The position numbers were made by a program, and so were the translations under genes. This document shows positions 1 to 12,372 of a stretch of DNA of 64,000 nucleotides, one piece after another (the stretch's first letter is position 1; each line of letters begins with the position of its first letter). This stretch comes from Botryotinia globosa. Taxonomy: Eukaryota; Ascomycota; Leotiomycetes; Helotiales; Sclerotiniaceae. The stretch is taken from contig RCSZ01000013.1 in the NCBI GenBank assembly GCA_014898425.1, forward strand, positions 1,915,501 to 1,979,500, read 5' to 3'. The notes beneath the pieces were generated by a model. The model saw only the letters and a program-made list of their open reading frames with translations. It made no database searches and was not told the origin of the DNA.

Positions 1-114
1 ATACACTAAATAAAAAACAACTGTACCCTTTCAAACCTTAAATTTAGAAAACTAAAGTCTGATATATCCAAAAGATAATATATCAGAACAAATTTATATT
101 CCTCATTAGAAAAT

Positions 115-139
115 AATTTTACTAAATTCTAGCAAAGTT
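115..139. repeat. 25-nt near-palindrome, copy 1
   Basis: One of four 25-nt copies in the AT-rich block. The consensus has arms AACTTTGCTAAA and TGGTAAAGTT around a short T-run. This copy begins AATTTTACTAAA and ends AGCAAAGTT. The arms are mutually complementary apart from C-to-T type differences. Confidence 0.55.
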
Positions 140-739
140 GTTTTTTGTTTTATGTAAATATCTTATATAAGAACAAGGTAAATAAGGTATTTCCTTTAAG
201 TCAACCTAAAAATTTTACAAATAAAGGGTTAGGAGAGAAAAGTAATTAGCTGAAAAGACATAAAAAAAGAAACCTTTATTTGTAACCTTTAAGAGAATAA
301 AAAGATTATCTAATCTCGCAATTCAATAAAAAACCTAAAGATTATCGTTTAATTACAGATAAATATAAAGAAATAGATTTTAGAAAAATACTTTCTACTT
401 ACAAACAAAAACTATTGTTTACCTACTTGCTAAACCAAAAAAGAATATTTGTTTTTGATTGAATATATGCTAAACAAATACAAAAAGAAGTAGCTCTTTT
501 ACAGAAAATATAAATTGTCCTATACAAAGTTTAGCAAACACCTGGATTTCCTATTCTAAAAGTTTTAATTGAAATTATATCCAAAATACTTTAAAAAAGA
601 ATGAATCAAGGAATTCTTGAATATATAGATAATTCTTATAGAAATCTATGATTCTTAATAAAGAAAAAGATTTCTGGTGTTTACAGATTTATAAATATAA
701 TTATTGAATTCAACAAATATTCGATTAAAGATGCAAATC

Positions 740-3240
740 TATTTTTAGATACCAATACCTTTATAGAAAATTTTATAGAATATCGAATTGCTTTTTTAAT
801 CGATTTCTTTTCAGATTATGATTAGATTTCTTTAATTATAGAGAATTGCAATATAACTGTTTTTCAAATATTATTTGGATTATTATACTATACAACGTTA
901 TTACAAGATACTATTAATTTTGTTATCTAATTCTATAGAATTATTATAAAAATTCTAGGTGATTTAGTTTTTAAAATAATTATATTATTTCTAAATAATA
1001 TAAAAATAAAGGAATCTAAAATTGACTTCAGTAATAAAGAAATTATATTTGAAATATAAAAATTTATTCTTACATACATTCAAGGGATTAACAAAACCTT
1101 AAAATGTATAAAAAGGGCAGGGTATTCAATTAAAGCGAAATCCAAATAATACTTTGATAATATGAAAATTGTGGGATATATTATAGAATCTAAAAAACAA
1201 ATTCTATAATAATCAAAAATCGCTTGGATTATAAATTAACCTGAATTTAAGGATATTATAAAAGTTTGTATATTTTTAGGTGTGTGTATATACTACTATA
1301 TTTAAATCGAATAATTTGCTTAAAAAGCCGAATTATTATATTGCCTATTAAAAAAAGACTAGGAATTCGTATAAACAAAAGAATAGAAAAACGTTATGGA
1401 TTTATTAAAAACTAAACTAATCAAACTTCCTACCTTAATACTATTAAACTATAAAAATGTTTTAATAATTGAAATAATCATTTTAGATATAGATATTAGT
1501 TTTAATGATTGAAATGTAATATTAGGTTAAGAATTTAATAATAAATATATAGTAATTAGATTCGAAAGTGGATTTTGAAACGATATGGAAAAGAATTACA
1601 ATGCTATAAAAAGAGAATATAGAGAAGTATTTAAGACTTTTTGGAAATATAGATACGATTTGTATGGAATACATTTCATTTTCGAGATTAATATTAAGGT
1701 TTTTGTTGTTCAATTGAATAAAGTAGTAATAGATCTTCTAAAAGCCCTAATAATAAGGTGGATTATATAGATCAGACTTTTTAATTTCGAAGTTTGATAT
1801 ATAAAAGGAATAATATATATTATAACAAATGAATTTTTTTATAGGTCAAATATTTTTATAGAATTTTAGTAAAAAAAAGCTTAAAAAGATAATATTGATG
1901 AATAGATTGTTGATAAACTCAATAATATTCAAGATATCCTTGTTTTATATAACTTTGTTAAATTTGGGTAAAGTTATATATTGGATTTAATATATAATAA
2001 AGAAAGTCAAGAAATAACTAGATATTTAATTTCATTATAAAAATCTGAGGATATAACAAAAAAGGTTTTCAGAAACTTTAAGAAAAGAGCTCTCGGATTT
2101 TATATTCGCAATAATTGTCTCTTCAAGATTGATATAAAGCATTTACTTTTTAGAAAGGTAATCGATAATGAGATGGAATAGATTGCTTTCGTTGGTAATC
2201 TATATGAAGCTTATGGTTATAAAAGAGTAGAAAATATTTTCAACAAGGTATTGCGGTTATACTATTGGATAAAGATATATAATATTATTAAGAAATTTAT
2301 TAATTTCTATTTAAATTATTAATTACAATGATTAAATTTTTAAAAAGAATCTTTACACCCAACATAAATAAGCACATATTAGCAAAAATATAAATTAGAT
2401 ATTATATATATGCCCCCAGATAATGGCTACAAATATCTAATGCTCCTTAGAAATGACCTATCAGGATAAATAGAAGGGAAAGCCCTCCGGAATGTAATTT
2501 TACAAGTGATAATTGTTTTCATATAATCTATTATTTATTGTTATTTTATTTTTGATAAGGTCTCAATAAACAATAGCCCAAAGAACAAAACACACATAGC
2601 ATATTTCTTAAAAAAATATAATATTTAATGAATACAAATCTTTGCATATAACTCTAAAACAAATGATTAAATTGAACAAAATCATAGATTTATTGCTAAT
2701 AGATTGTTTAAAATGATGAATAGGAAAGAAGAATGACTGAGATATTTTGATGCAATATTATTTGCTAACAAAATTACAACACACCGACCAACTAACCTCA
2801 CCCCATTTTATATAATCTATAACCGCCACCCAATACTACCTATCGAAACGAGATTCTATACCTAAAGAATCCTTAATTGAAAATCAATAATAATTTGAGT
2901 AAATTTACTAATATTACGCCTCCGATAACTAGAAACACACAATATTGATATAAAAGAAGCTATATTTTGTAAAAAACACTACCACTTGAACAAAAAAGAG
3001 TGTTTTAATAGAGATAACAATATAATAAATAAAAATATCAATTTAGAAGATATTATACTCTAATACAATCTATAATCAAAAATTGATATATTACATAAAA
3101 AGAAACTTGTATATCGGTAGCTTAGGCTATATTAAATAATAACTATAGATTCTAATAAAAGTATTTACATCTTAAAAGAGATAAATAAAATCTCAATTGA
3201 TAAAATCTATTCAGGATTTTATCTCAAGAAATTTGTAAAA
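740..3240 (+). mobile_element. Ty3/gypsy pol relic A (RT, RNase H, integrase), RIP-inactivated
   Basis: Reading the plus strand through stops gives a reverse transcriptase region (about 780-1,250, with a 'LIDFFSDYD' stretch like the gypsy LIDLFSGYDQ motif and 'GVCVYY' before the connection). It is followed by an RT/RNase H connection (1,320-1,590) and RNase H with 'KREYREVFK..KYRYDLYG' (1,585-1,770). Integrase lies at about 2,400-2,870 ('MPPDNGYKYLMLLRNDLSG', later 'ANKITTHRPTNLTPFYIIY'), and the post-integrase end is 'YILKEINK...FVKRE' at about 3,160-3,240. Order and strand are those of a gypsy pol. Gag/protease would lie upstream, outside the window. I could not identify LTRs. Identification rests on motif memory. 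Many stops sit at former Trp/Gln codons, so it is certainly dead. Confidence 0.8.
1951..1975. repeat. 25-nt near-palindrome, copy 2
   Basis: Arms AACTTTGTTAAA and GGGTAAAGTT, flanked by TATA/TATAT on both sides. It lies inside gypsy relic A between RNase H and integrase, so it may be an insertion or footprint in that element. Confidence 0.55.
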
Positions 3241-3825
3241 AGGGAAAAGGAATACTTGTCAATTTCAAACAATAATGCTAAGGGAAATAATAATCAATTA
3301 GATTATAAAAATCCGTTGGAAGTATTATTAGAATTATAAAAATCTAATTGTATAGATTAATATTTTGATAGTTTGGAAGTAATAATTGATTATATACAAA
3401 CAAACGATGTATTGGGATTCTTAAATACAATTTTAAGAAATGCTTATTATATATTCATAGAAATCCTAGTTATTAGTTTAATAATAAAAATAGTGTTTTT
3501 CCTTATATAATAAAAAGAATAACTACCTGCAAAATTCCTTTAATGAGGAAAAGTGTTTACCTACCTTTATTTGAAAAAATAATTTTTCTTTTTTTTTCTT
3601 TTTTTTCCAGGAGTTATTTTCTACATCTCTTTCCTTAATATTATAGAATAAAGAAAACTGTTTATAAAATAAAGATACTTTTCTTTTCTTTTCCAAATGT
3701 TTCTATTAATCTATAATCCTTTTATTCTTTTTATTATCTTTTTTTCTAATTATTTTAATACTTCAATCTTTTGTTATTACATACAGAGCGATTCCTTTTT
3801 ATATTTCCTTAAATGGTCTATATAA

Positions 3826-3850
3826 CTTTGCTAAATTTTGGTAAAGTTAC
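3826..3850. repeat. 25-nt near-palindrome, copy 3
   Basis: The best-preserved copy: arms AACTTTGCTAAA and TGGTAAAGTT, preceded by TATAT. It lies beyond the 3' end of gypsy relic A. Confidence 0.6.
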
Positions 3851-6687
3851 CTTTTTTGAAAAACTTCTTCAAAATATTTGAATAATCTGATGACAAATTG
3901 AATCATATTATATAATATTCAGATATTCAATTACAATATATATATTACAATACAATAATAATGGTTGGTAATATTTAACTTTTTAATATACTAAAAGTCT
4001 TTAAGGTTATACAAAGATTTCTAGAAGAATAATAGTATACAAAGTTTATCAAATTCAATATATGGATAGAAGAATAAAAAGCTAAAGTAAACATATTGAT
4101 AGAAATAGTTATAATCCTAATTCTATGGGATAATTTTTATATTAAAGCTTATATAACGATAAAGCAAATGAAAATTGATAATGAAATTATTCTTTTTAAA
4201 ATAGAAAAATCCTGTGAATTACAATAAAAGATTATCAACAAAATTCGTGTGTATTAAGGCTATTTATAGAAAAGCATAATGTTCGCTATAATTTTGATTA
4301 TATTTTATAATACAAAATTTTATAATGAATTCTTTAAACTGATTAGAATCGCTATTTTAAAAATTGTATTGGAATTGATTAATAAAGAACTTATATACAA
4401 ACTCTCTAAAGATTTGAAATCTAGGGTTTAAGTTAATTGATATTTGATATTCTTCGAATTCAAAATTGCTTTTAGAATTTTAAATAAAAAGCTTTTTGAT
4501 AAACCCTTTGAATAGGATGATAAGTAAAAAAGAAAACTTAGCTTTTAATATAATATAATTAGAATACTTAAAAAAACTAATATAAATTATTTCGAAAATA
4601 TCTTTTTTATTGAAGATTCAATTATTAAGTTTTTGCAAATTCCTTTTTTTTCATTTTCAGAAAATATTCTTATAAATCTTCAAAGGTGGTTAAAACTTAG
4701 CTTAGCAATAATAAACGAAAATATTGAATTATTCAATAAATATTTAATAAACAAAATTATATCTCAACAAAATGTTCTATTAAAAAGTGAAAATAAAAAA
4801 GATAAGAATAATGATATCAGCCAATTCAAAGTATATAAATATGTAGAAGGTATTCTATAATTACAGAATTGATTTTATCTATTGAAGAAAAAGTATATTA
4901 CAAAATAAATGGATTGGAGGGTAATAGTAATATTAATAAATAAAATGCCTGATAATCTTTGTGATTACCACCTATATCAACTTACTAGTATTCTTAGACT
5001 CAAAACTATATATATAAATTGAAAGAATCTATTAAAACATCTTTGGTTTCTATACAAATGTTAAGATTGAATCAATAATATCCGTATCAATAATAAATAT
5101 TTTCATTGGTTCAAAGAAAGTGTAGTAATTAATAAGGAAAAAAGAGTGAAGCTTTTTGATATATTAAAATTCAAATCTATCAAATATAGTATTACTACAT
5201 TTATAATTATTTAAGCCCTTACCATTAACCTAACCATAATTCATAAACTCGGAATATATAAGCCTACAGAACCCAATAAATATCTTCATTTTACTAAAAA
5301 AATCTATACTCCTTTGATTCAAAAGTCTGTAAGAATATATTATCACCACAATCGCTACAAGAATATAGGACTCGAATTTACCCATCACTACTACTACTTT
5401 TTAATACAATAAGTTTCCAAATGGGATCTAAAAATCTAATGAATCATTACATTGCAACATATAAATTGGGAATTTCATTTTATCTCTATTCCTTTCCCAA
5501 CCATTATCATTCAATCTAATAAAACCTTTAATTATATATTCATATATAAAAATATAAAAGAACTTTACATTAAACATCGATTTAGATATATAAACAATCT
5601 TATTACATATATTATTTATTTTCAATCTAAAAAATCAAAATATAAAATAGGATATAACAAAATAAAATCAGAATCGAAATATAAGATAATATAACAGGAT
5701 CTCACTACATCCACCTTAGAAATATTTAATAAGTTTTTTAAAAAAGATTACTTTTAGGATATTATTTTAAAGAAAGATTACACAAAGTACACTTATTTGA
5801 TTGTCTCAGCATAGTTCATTGAAAAAGCTAACCGCAACTAAGCATTTGTAATTATAGGGAATTCTATGATATTCAGAATCAGATTTAATAATAAAAATAT
5901 TGTTTTCTTTATAATATCAATTATATCATATACCATAGTAAAAAGATTTCTAGAGAATGATTTGGATTCTACATTGAGAAATGGATTGAAATATTAGGAT
6001 ATTAGGAATATATATTATAACTTGAAACCTATTTTCAATAAATATATCATCAATAACGATTAATATAAAATTCCTGGATTTTTAATTGAATATTATTTAA
6101 TTACTCAAAATCCTATCAAACAAGCTTTTGTCGGTAAGCTCCCTTAGGACGATTTGTTTATACTTAAAGAAGCTACTAGATTTCTTTTTATAAACAATAA
6201 TGAATTCAATACTTAATATTAGTATTATACAAAAAATATTAAAAGCTCTTTTTTGTATATTTTTAAGGATATCAAGTTTATTGAGAAACATTATAGGGAT
6301 AAATTGTATTTTATAATTTTAAAGCAAAATCTAAAGAATAAATATAATAATAAATACTTTGAGTTTAATAAAAAAAGGGAGAACGAACCAATTCTATCAA
6401 ATAGTGATAATAATGAAAATAGTTTTAATTCTGGGTAGAATAACAGAGGATTTTCTGATATTCTGGGGAGTAGGAGATTAAAGAGAATAATAACTTTTTT
6501 AGAGGATGAAGGCTAAAAAGAGGAAGTATAAGAATCTAATTCTTCTTATTGATCCTTAAGGATTCCAAGAAGCTTGTAGAAACCTAAAAGGATTCCGAAT
6601 CTTTTGATTCTCTCCCGGAAAAGCAAAAGAATTTGTTGTTAAACTTTTATTGATACTTAATCTTGGGATTCTATTAAAAAGCTATTT

Positions 6688-6712
6688 AATTTTACTAAAT
6701 TTTAGTAAAGTT
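6688..6712. repeat. 25-nt near-palindrome, copy 4
   Basis: Arms AATTTTACTAAA and TAGTAAAGTT. It lies between the unidentified decayed sequence and the start of gypsy relic B. A weaker relative (17 of 25 positions) is at 9,692-9,716. Confidence 0.55.
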
Positions 6713-7094
6713 ATTTTTCTTCTATAATATTTATTGAATTGATTATATTGAGCAAGGGTAGTATTTGTTTTTTTTTTTTTGATTATTTTTCTTTATATTC
6801 TTATGCTTAGGTTTATTGATTGAGGCGATCAATATTTTTATATGGGAAGAAATGTGAGTGAATTTTTGTGCTGGTTATATGGTCCATTTTTATAGCTAAT
6901 ATTTATAGCCCTTTTCCTTATAGTTTAGAAAGAATAGTTAGTTTTTATTCATCAAACTTCTAATATGTTTTGTAAAGTGTTATATAAAGCCTTCCCCTTC
7001 TCTCCCTTATTTGAGGCGATATGTTACGGTGATTTTCCTGTGGTATATGCGAAGGACTACTCTATGACTCTATCACCTTCTACTCTTTTATAAT

Positions 7095-9450
7095 ATAAAA
7101 ATAAATTCAAAGAAAATCGATATTATATTTAATTGAAAATTATTAATTAAATTCAAAGATCTTTAATATTTCTTTAGATTTGTTAATTTTTATTAATATT
7201 TTATTTGCAATTTTTTCAAGATTATAAAACCCCTTAATTGTTTTTTGAAGAAAAAAAAAATATAGAATTGGAATTCTAAACAAAAAGATGTTTTTATAAT
7301 ATTAAAAAATATTTTTTCTTTTATTTTAATCCTTATTATATTTGATTATTATTATTATATAGTGATTGAGATTAATATTTCTGATTAGATCACAAGTAGT
7401 ATCTTTTTATAATATAATAATAAAGGAAATCTATATCTAATAATATATTTTTTATTAAAATATAATGTTATTGAATATAATTACAAAATCTATAATAAAA
7501 AACTCTTAGCAATTATAAAATCATTAAAAAAATAAAGACTAGAATTATATAATATTTAAAAATTATTCGAAATCATTATTGATTATAAGAATTTTGAATA
7601 TTTTATATTAATAAAGATACTAAATTAACAATAAGCTAAATAAATCGAATTCTTATTAAAATTCAATTTTTATATTATATATCAATCCAATTATAAAACT
7701 ATTTATTCTAACACTTTGAATTATAAAACTGAAAACTATTCAATATATATTAATTCTAATAACAACCAAATCAAAAACTATTTATAAATAATTCTCTTAA
7801 AACAAATATTCAATATCATTATATTCAAGGATATTATTTAATAAATGAGCAGTGATTTAGATCTGATTATAATCCTAATAAATATAATTATTTTTGATAT
7901 TAATAAACTAATTAATAATCTTATTAATAAAACATATAGATTATTCAAATTAATTATAATTATATATATAATACTTCAAAACCCCTCTGCCTATTATTAA
8001 TTATTAAATATTTGAAAGGATTTTTGAATAGTCTTATAAGATTATAGATTAATTAATAATAAAATCTTTTATTACAATTATCTTTTTATTCTCTTTTTTA
8101 TTAAATTTTGTATATAGATTATATATTGTATATATTCAATTGGATTAATCGAATATCTAGATTGCATTAAAATTATTAATCTTATTTTTTATATATATTA
8201 ATGGTTTAATATGTTTAGGGAGATTGAGATATTTATATAAACTTATCAATTTTATTTTCGTATTAAAACTTTCTATTTTATTATATCTGGATTCCTTAAA
8301 TCCTTATTAATATTATTTCATTTTTGATTAGATATCTCTATTAATTATATTATATTATTACCAATTAGTAAATATTATGGAAAGAAATATTAGTATATTA
8401 TCATAATTATTTACTATTTAATTAAGATATAATATTTTATATTAATAATAGAATTATCTATAAAAAAGCTTATAGATCAATTTATTAAAAAGATATATTG
8501 TTTATATAATGCTTCTAATAATATTATATTTAATAGAGATTTCCAATTTGTTTTTAAATTCTAAAAATATTTATCCAAATATTTATCAATTACTTTGAAA
8601 TGATTTTCCTTATTTTATCCCGAATTCGATAATCAAACGGAAAGGATTAATGCTATAATCAAATAATATCTTTATATTTTTATAAACTTTTATTAAAATA
8701 ATTAATCTAATTAGTTTCTATTTGTAGAGTTTATATTGAATAATATTATATTAGAAATTATTAATATATTCTTGTTTTTTATCAATTATAATTATTATTT
8801 ATATTTTGAAATTAAATTGTTTATATTAATCCTATTGAATCTATTATATCAAAGGAAATGAAAGTTCCTTAAAATCAATGAGATTATAAATAGATTTGAT
8901 TTTATTCTAATTAAGCTTAAAGCGTTTGCAATCCAATCGATTCAAAAATACAAAGATTATATTAATAGAACCTAAATTAATGTTTTTCTTTATAAAAAAA
9001 ATAATAAGATATAGATTAATACAAAAAATATAAAAACTAATTGTTTAATAAAAAAGGGTAATAATAAATAGAATAATCTTTATAAAATCCTCAAAGTTTA
9101 TAAACAAGCCTATTTATTATAATTTCCAGTTAATTTCAAGATTTTTCCAATATTCTATAATTTATTACTTCGATTGTTCCATTGTTTGTTAGAATTATTA
9201 GACTAAAATATTATCAATATTATCGAATCATATAGAAATCAAAGTCGAGTTTTTGAAAAAAATAATAAAATATATAAGGAGATTGAGTAATAGGAATTTA
9301 AGGAAATCTTTGATTGTTATAATAAATATAATTTCTATTATTATATCAAATAAAAACACTATTTATTATTATAACAATTAGCTGAGAATCTTTGAGATTA
9401 GAAAAAAATAATTATTATATTTTATTTAGTGTATTTGAATAAATTAGATC
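7095..9450 (+). mobile_element. Ty3/gypsy pol relic B (RT end, RNase H, integrase, chromodomain-like), 5'-truncated
   Basis: The plus-strand reading begins in the RT thumb/connection (7,100-7,380). It continues through RNase H ('YNYKIYNKKLLAIIKSL' at about 7,470-7,530, and 'IDYKNFEYF' near 7,580) and the integrase core ('NRDFQFVFKF' then 'FYPEFDNQTERINAIIK', about 8,530-8,670). It ends with a C-terminal part ('VYKQAYLL', then a chromodomain-like 'EFKEIFDCY...AENL' at about 9,290-9,390). These match Ty3/gypsy consensus motifs (HPETDGQTERIN, TDHKNLEYF). The RT catalytic part is missing upstream, where the sequence changes character near 7,090, so the copy is truncated as well as mutated. It is a different gypsy lineage from relic A. 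Confidence 0.8.
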
Positions 9451-10090
9451 TATTTATATGGGTTGGATTTAAAAAACCTGTTATCTTGAATGTTATTATA
9501 TTAGAAATAATTTTTAAATAGGAATTAAATAGATCGAAGAAGATTTATTAATTAATTACTATCTTAAAAACAATTCGTTTTAATTCTGTAATAGAAATTA
9601 AAATGTTTTAATATTATTTCAAGGGATTTTGGATTTTTATTTGATTAATTTAGATATAATAATAAATTGGTCTATTGAATCAATCTTTTATAACTTTGCT
9701 GAAAAATAACAAAATTAGTTTATACCTTAGTTTGTTTGGGATAAGCAAGTTCTAAAAAAAGAATATTATTATGGCGCTAATTATGTTGTTTTTATACCTT
9801 AAATATAAATCTTTAATATATCTTTAGTATACCCTACTTTCTATAATAGAACTTCAACCTTTCATAGTATTTAGAACCTTTATAATACAATATAAGTCTT
9901 TATCTGTACCTTGACAATAAATATATTTGAAAAAACATAATATTTTCTTCATTTTTATATATCTTAATATTTTTTTTTATTACTTCAAATATTTAACCCC
10001 AATCAAATATACCCAATATATATTAACTTTAATATTTTAATTATTCTTACTATTTTATCATTATTAGAGATTTCATCAAATAAAAACAAA

Positions 10091-12372
10091 ATCGATTCGA
10101 ACGAGCCTTTAGTCAGATTCCGTTGTTTTAATGATCTCATCAAGAAGTAGAAAAATTGTCGAACACAAATTCTTAAATTTGCGCATGTTATCCACTCTTC
10201 CCGTTTTTTCTACGTGCCAAATTCTTTAAAAACTCAGCGTTACGAACATTTCCGAAAAATTGGCTTTTCATGTGAGAATGACGTTGGGATATTTGCAAGT
10301 AGTCTGCATTCTAACCTCTCTTAAGCCTTTTGAATAAATAGGCATCACACTCCGCTAATTCCATCGAGACTGAAAGCCTACAATATTAACAGCACTTGAT
10401 ATGTAACGATGAATGTTTGTTAGAATAATGCTATTGTGTATGAATGACTCGTCTGTTGTTTGCTAGAAGAGCTCGTGTGGCTATCATGCAGAATCCACTA
10501 TCAAACCAAGGCAGGTTCCCATACTAGATAAGGTGGGAAAACTCTCATATCAGGTCGTTCTTGAATATTATAAAGCATTAGATCTTCTAGGTCGTCTATT
10601 GTCGCTCTCTCCTTTTTTCCTGCGCATCGAATTGCGGGTTATTCGGCTATCTCGCTTAAAAGTCTGAAACGTTGTTTGTTCCGAGCAAAGCGACCTCATT
10701 GACGGTCAGTATATCATGGAACAGGAAATTTATGTTAGAACATTGTCTTAGATCAAATCCTATGTTTTTTGAACGATAGACACTTGAAATAGCATTAATG
10801 TGTAGGGGACGTGATAAAAAAGTCAAGGCGGCTGTAAAGAATTCTGACAAGCCAGGGTCTTGTTCGTCTCTGATAACGCCTTGGACGTGCACGAGCACCC
10901 CTTGTATCAAAATCACATTATAGGCTCATGTTGTTGTATTGTATCGATTTATGAGGATTTGACATCGTTCTTTTCGCAAAAATTTCAAGGAAAAGGGGTA
11001 CGACAGGTGCTCGAAAAGCATTTTGAATGATCTGAGAAGAGACGCAAATGGAGAACCACCCAGTTCAATTCTCTCGAATCCAATTAGCCGAGTTCATTTG
11101 GCGAGGAATCTGGAAAACCAGTCTTCCATCAGTATTTACTCTCATTGTCCCATCTCCAGTCTATCAGTCAAAGAGTCAAAGATGAGGAATCATCTGTGCA
11201 ACATTTTAGATAAGAATCAATAAAAGGATTGGTCCTTGACATCTCTCTTTATATACGAAAAGAGGAAAAGCAGCGAGCCGCAAGCGTTTATTTCAGATAA
11301 TCATGAGGAAGTTCATGTTGTTACTGTATTGATATGATCTGTACAAGCATGCGCAGGAATAAGTTTTGATTCTTTTATTGGCACGAAAGCTAGTGTGCAC
11401 CACTGTAGTGATTTGAGACAACCCTGAATATCTTAGTAATTCATTCTACAGCCTTTTGGATTACGTGGAAATTATCAGAAGCGAGGCTCAACTACATATG
11501 ATTGTATATATAATAGAGAGAAATTCCGACATACTTGAAAGGAAACTTACATACGCAGGTATTCAGAGTTAGTTGATCAGAGAACAGCTAATACACTCAA
11601 AACTAACCTTCCCCCGTGGCCGAATCCTCGGAGTCTGTACATGGAACGAGTTCCAAATTTCGATTTCTGATCTACTCAATCATTTTGGCGTAGGGGCTCT
11701 CTTCAATCACCGACCCTTTGTGTTTGGTGCAATAACTTATCCATCCCTCCAAGTTAATGAAGGTTCGGTTTCTTAACAAACTCGGTGCGGGCCTACCCCG
11801 CGTCCATAACCTTATTAATGCCGAACTATTCGTGCCAACCAACAGCATTTGAGATACCGTTCATTGAACAATAGGAACAGGAGCCATTGGCGCACCGTAC
11901 CTTAAACTCTGAAGTATGCCCAACTACAGATACTGTCCATAACATGCGCTCATACGGCTATTTTCCTGTGGCCGAGGAACACCCGCATAGAACAATGGCC
12001 ACAGTGCCTTTGTGAGAACCGTTTCTTAAATGACTGCAGTATTATTACCATGGCAATATCCCCTAATGAAGGAGGTTCAATATGAAGCCGTAGACAATAT
12101 GTTTTGATTCTGCTAGCGTACTTCCTGTAAACTTCCATTCATTTTTAAGGATTTGTTGAGACCCAGCTTCTCAAAAAAACATTAGAAAGTTCTTTACAGT
12201 ATTCTACCAACCTTCAGAAGCAGTATCAAGAAGTTCCAGTAGCACATCTTCCTAACATTGAAAACTTTAAAATAACTTCTCGAGTATCCAAGAGTCTTCT
12301 TTACTCATTAACTTTCAACCTAACTTCAATTCACTTGCTCAATCACAGCAAGTCCTTATAACAAACATCAAG
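10091..12372. other. Intergenic, no gene recognised
   Basis: Composition returns to normal here. Only short open frames are present (for example on the minus strand at 10,656-10,916 and 11,950-12,138). They have no recognisable domain or consistent splice structure. The last ~150 nt before 12,373 is a pyrimidine- and CAA-rich 5' UTR-like sequence for the following gene. Confidence 0.6.

Larger units (their letters stand above)
3241..7090. repeat. AT-rich decayed sequence, class not identified
   Basis: No protein family is recognisable with confidence. Long stretches of the plus strand between about 3,900 and 6,450 stay in one frame with scattered stops, like a decayed gag/protease part of another retroelement. 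A stretch near 5,900-5,980 ('VKRFLE' after a damaged Asp-Ser-Gly-like position) vaguely resembles a gypsy protease. This is only a guess. The stretch around 6,990-7,085 is less AT-rich than its surroundings and may be a piece of LTR. Confidence 0.4.
1..10090. repeat. AT-rich block of RIP-decayed retrotransposons
   Basis: This stretch is strongly AT-rich and then changes abruptly near 10,090 to ordinary gene-region composition. No intact gene is present. Translated plus-strand frames show long runs of recognisable Ty3/gypsy polymerase sequence interrupted by TAA, TAG and TGA exactly where Trp, Gln and Arg are expected. That is the signature of C-to-T (CpA to TpA) repeat-induced point mutation known in ascomycetes. 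The few ATG-started ORFs here (for example at 1,585-1,770) are fragments of those elements, not cellular genes. Confidence 0.9.
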
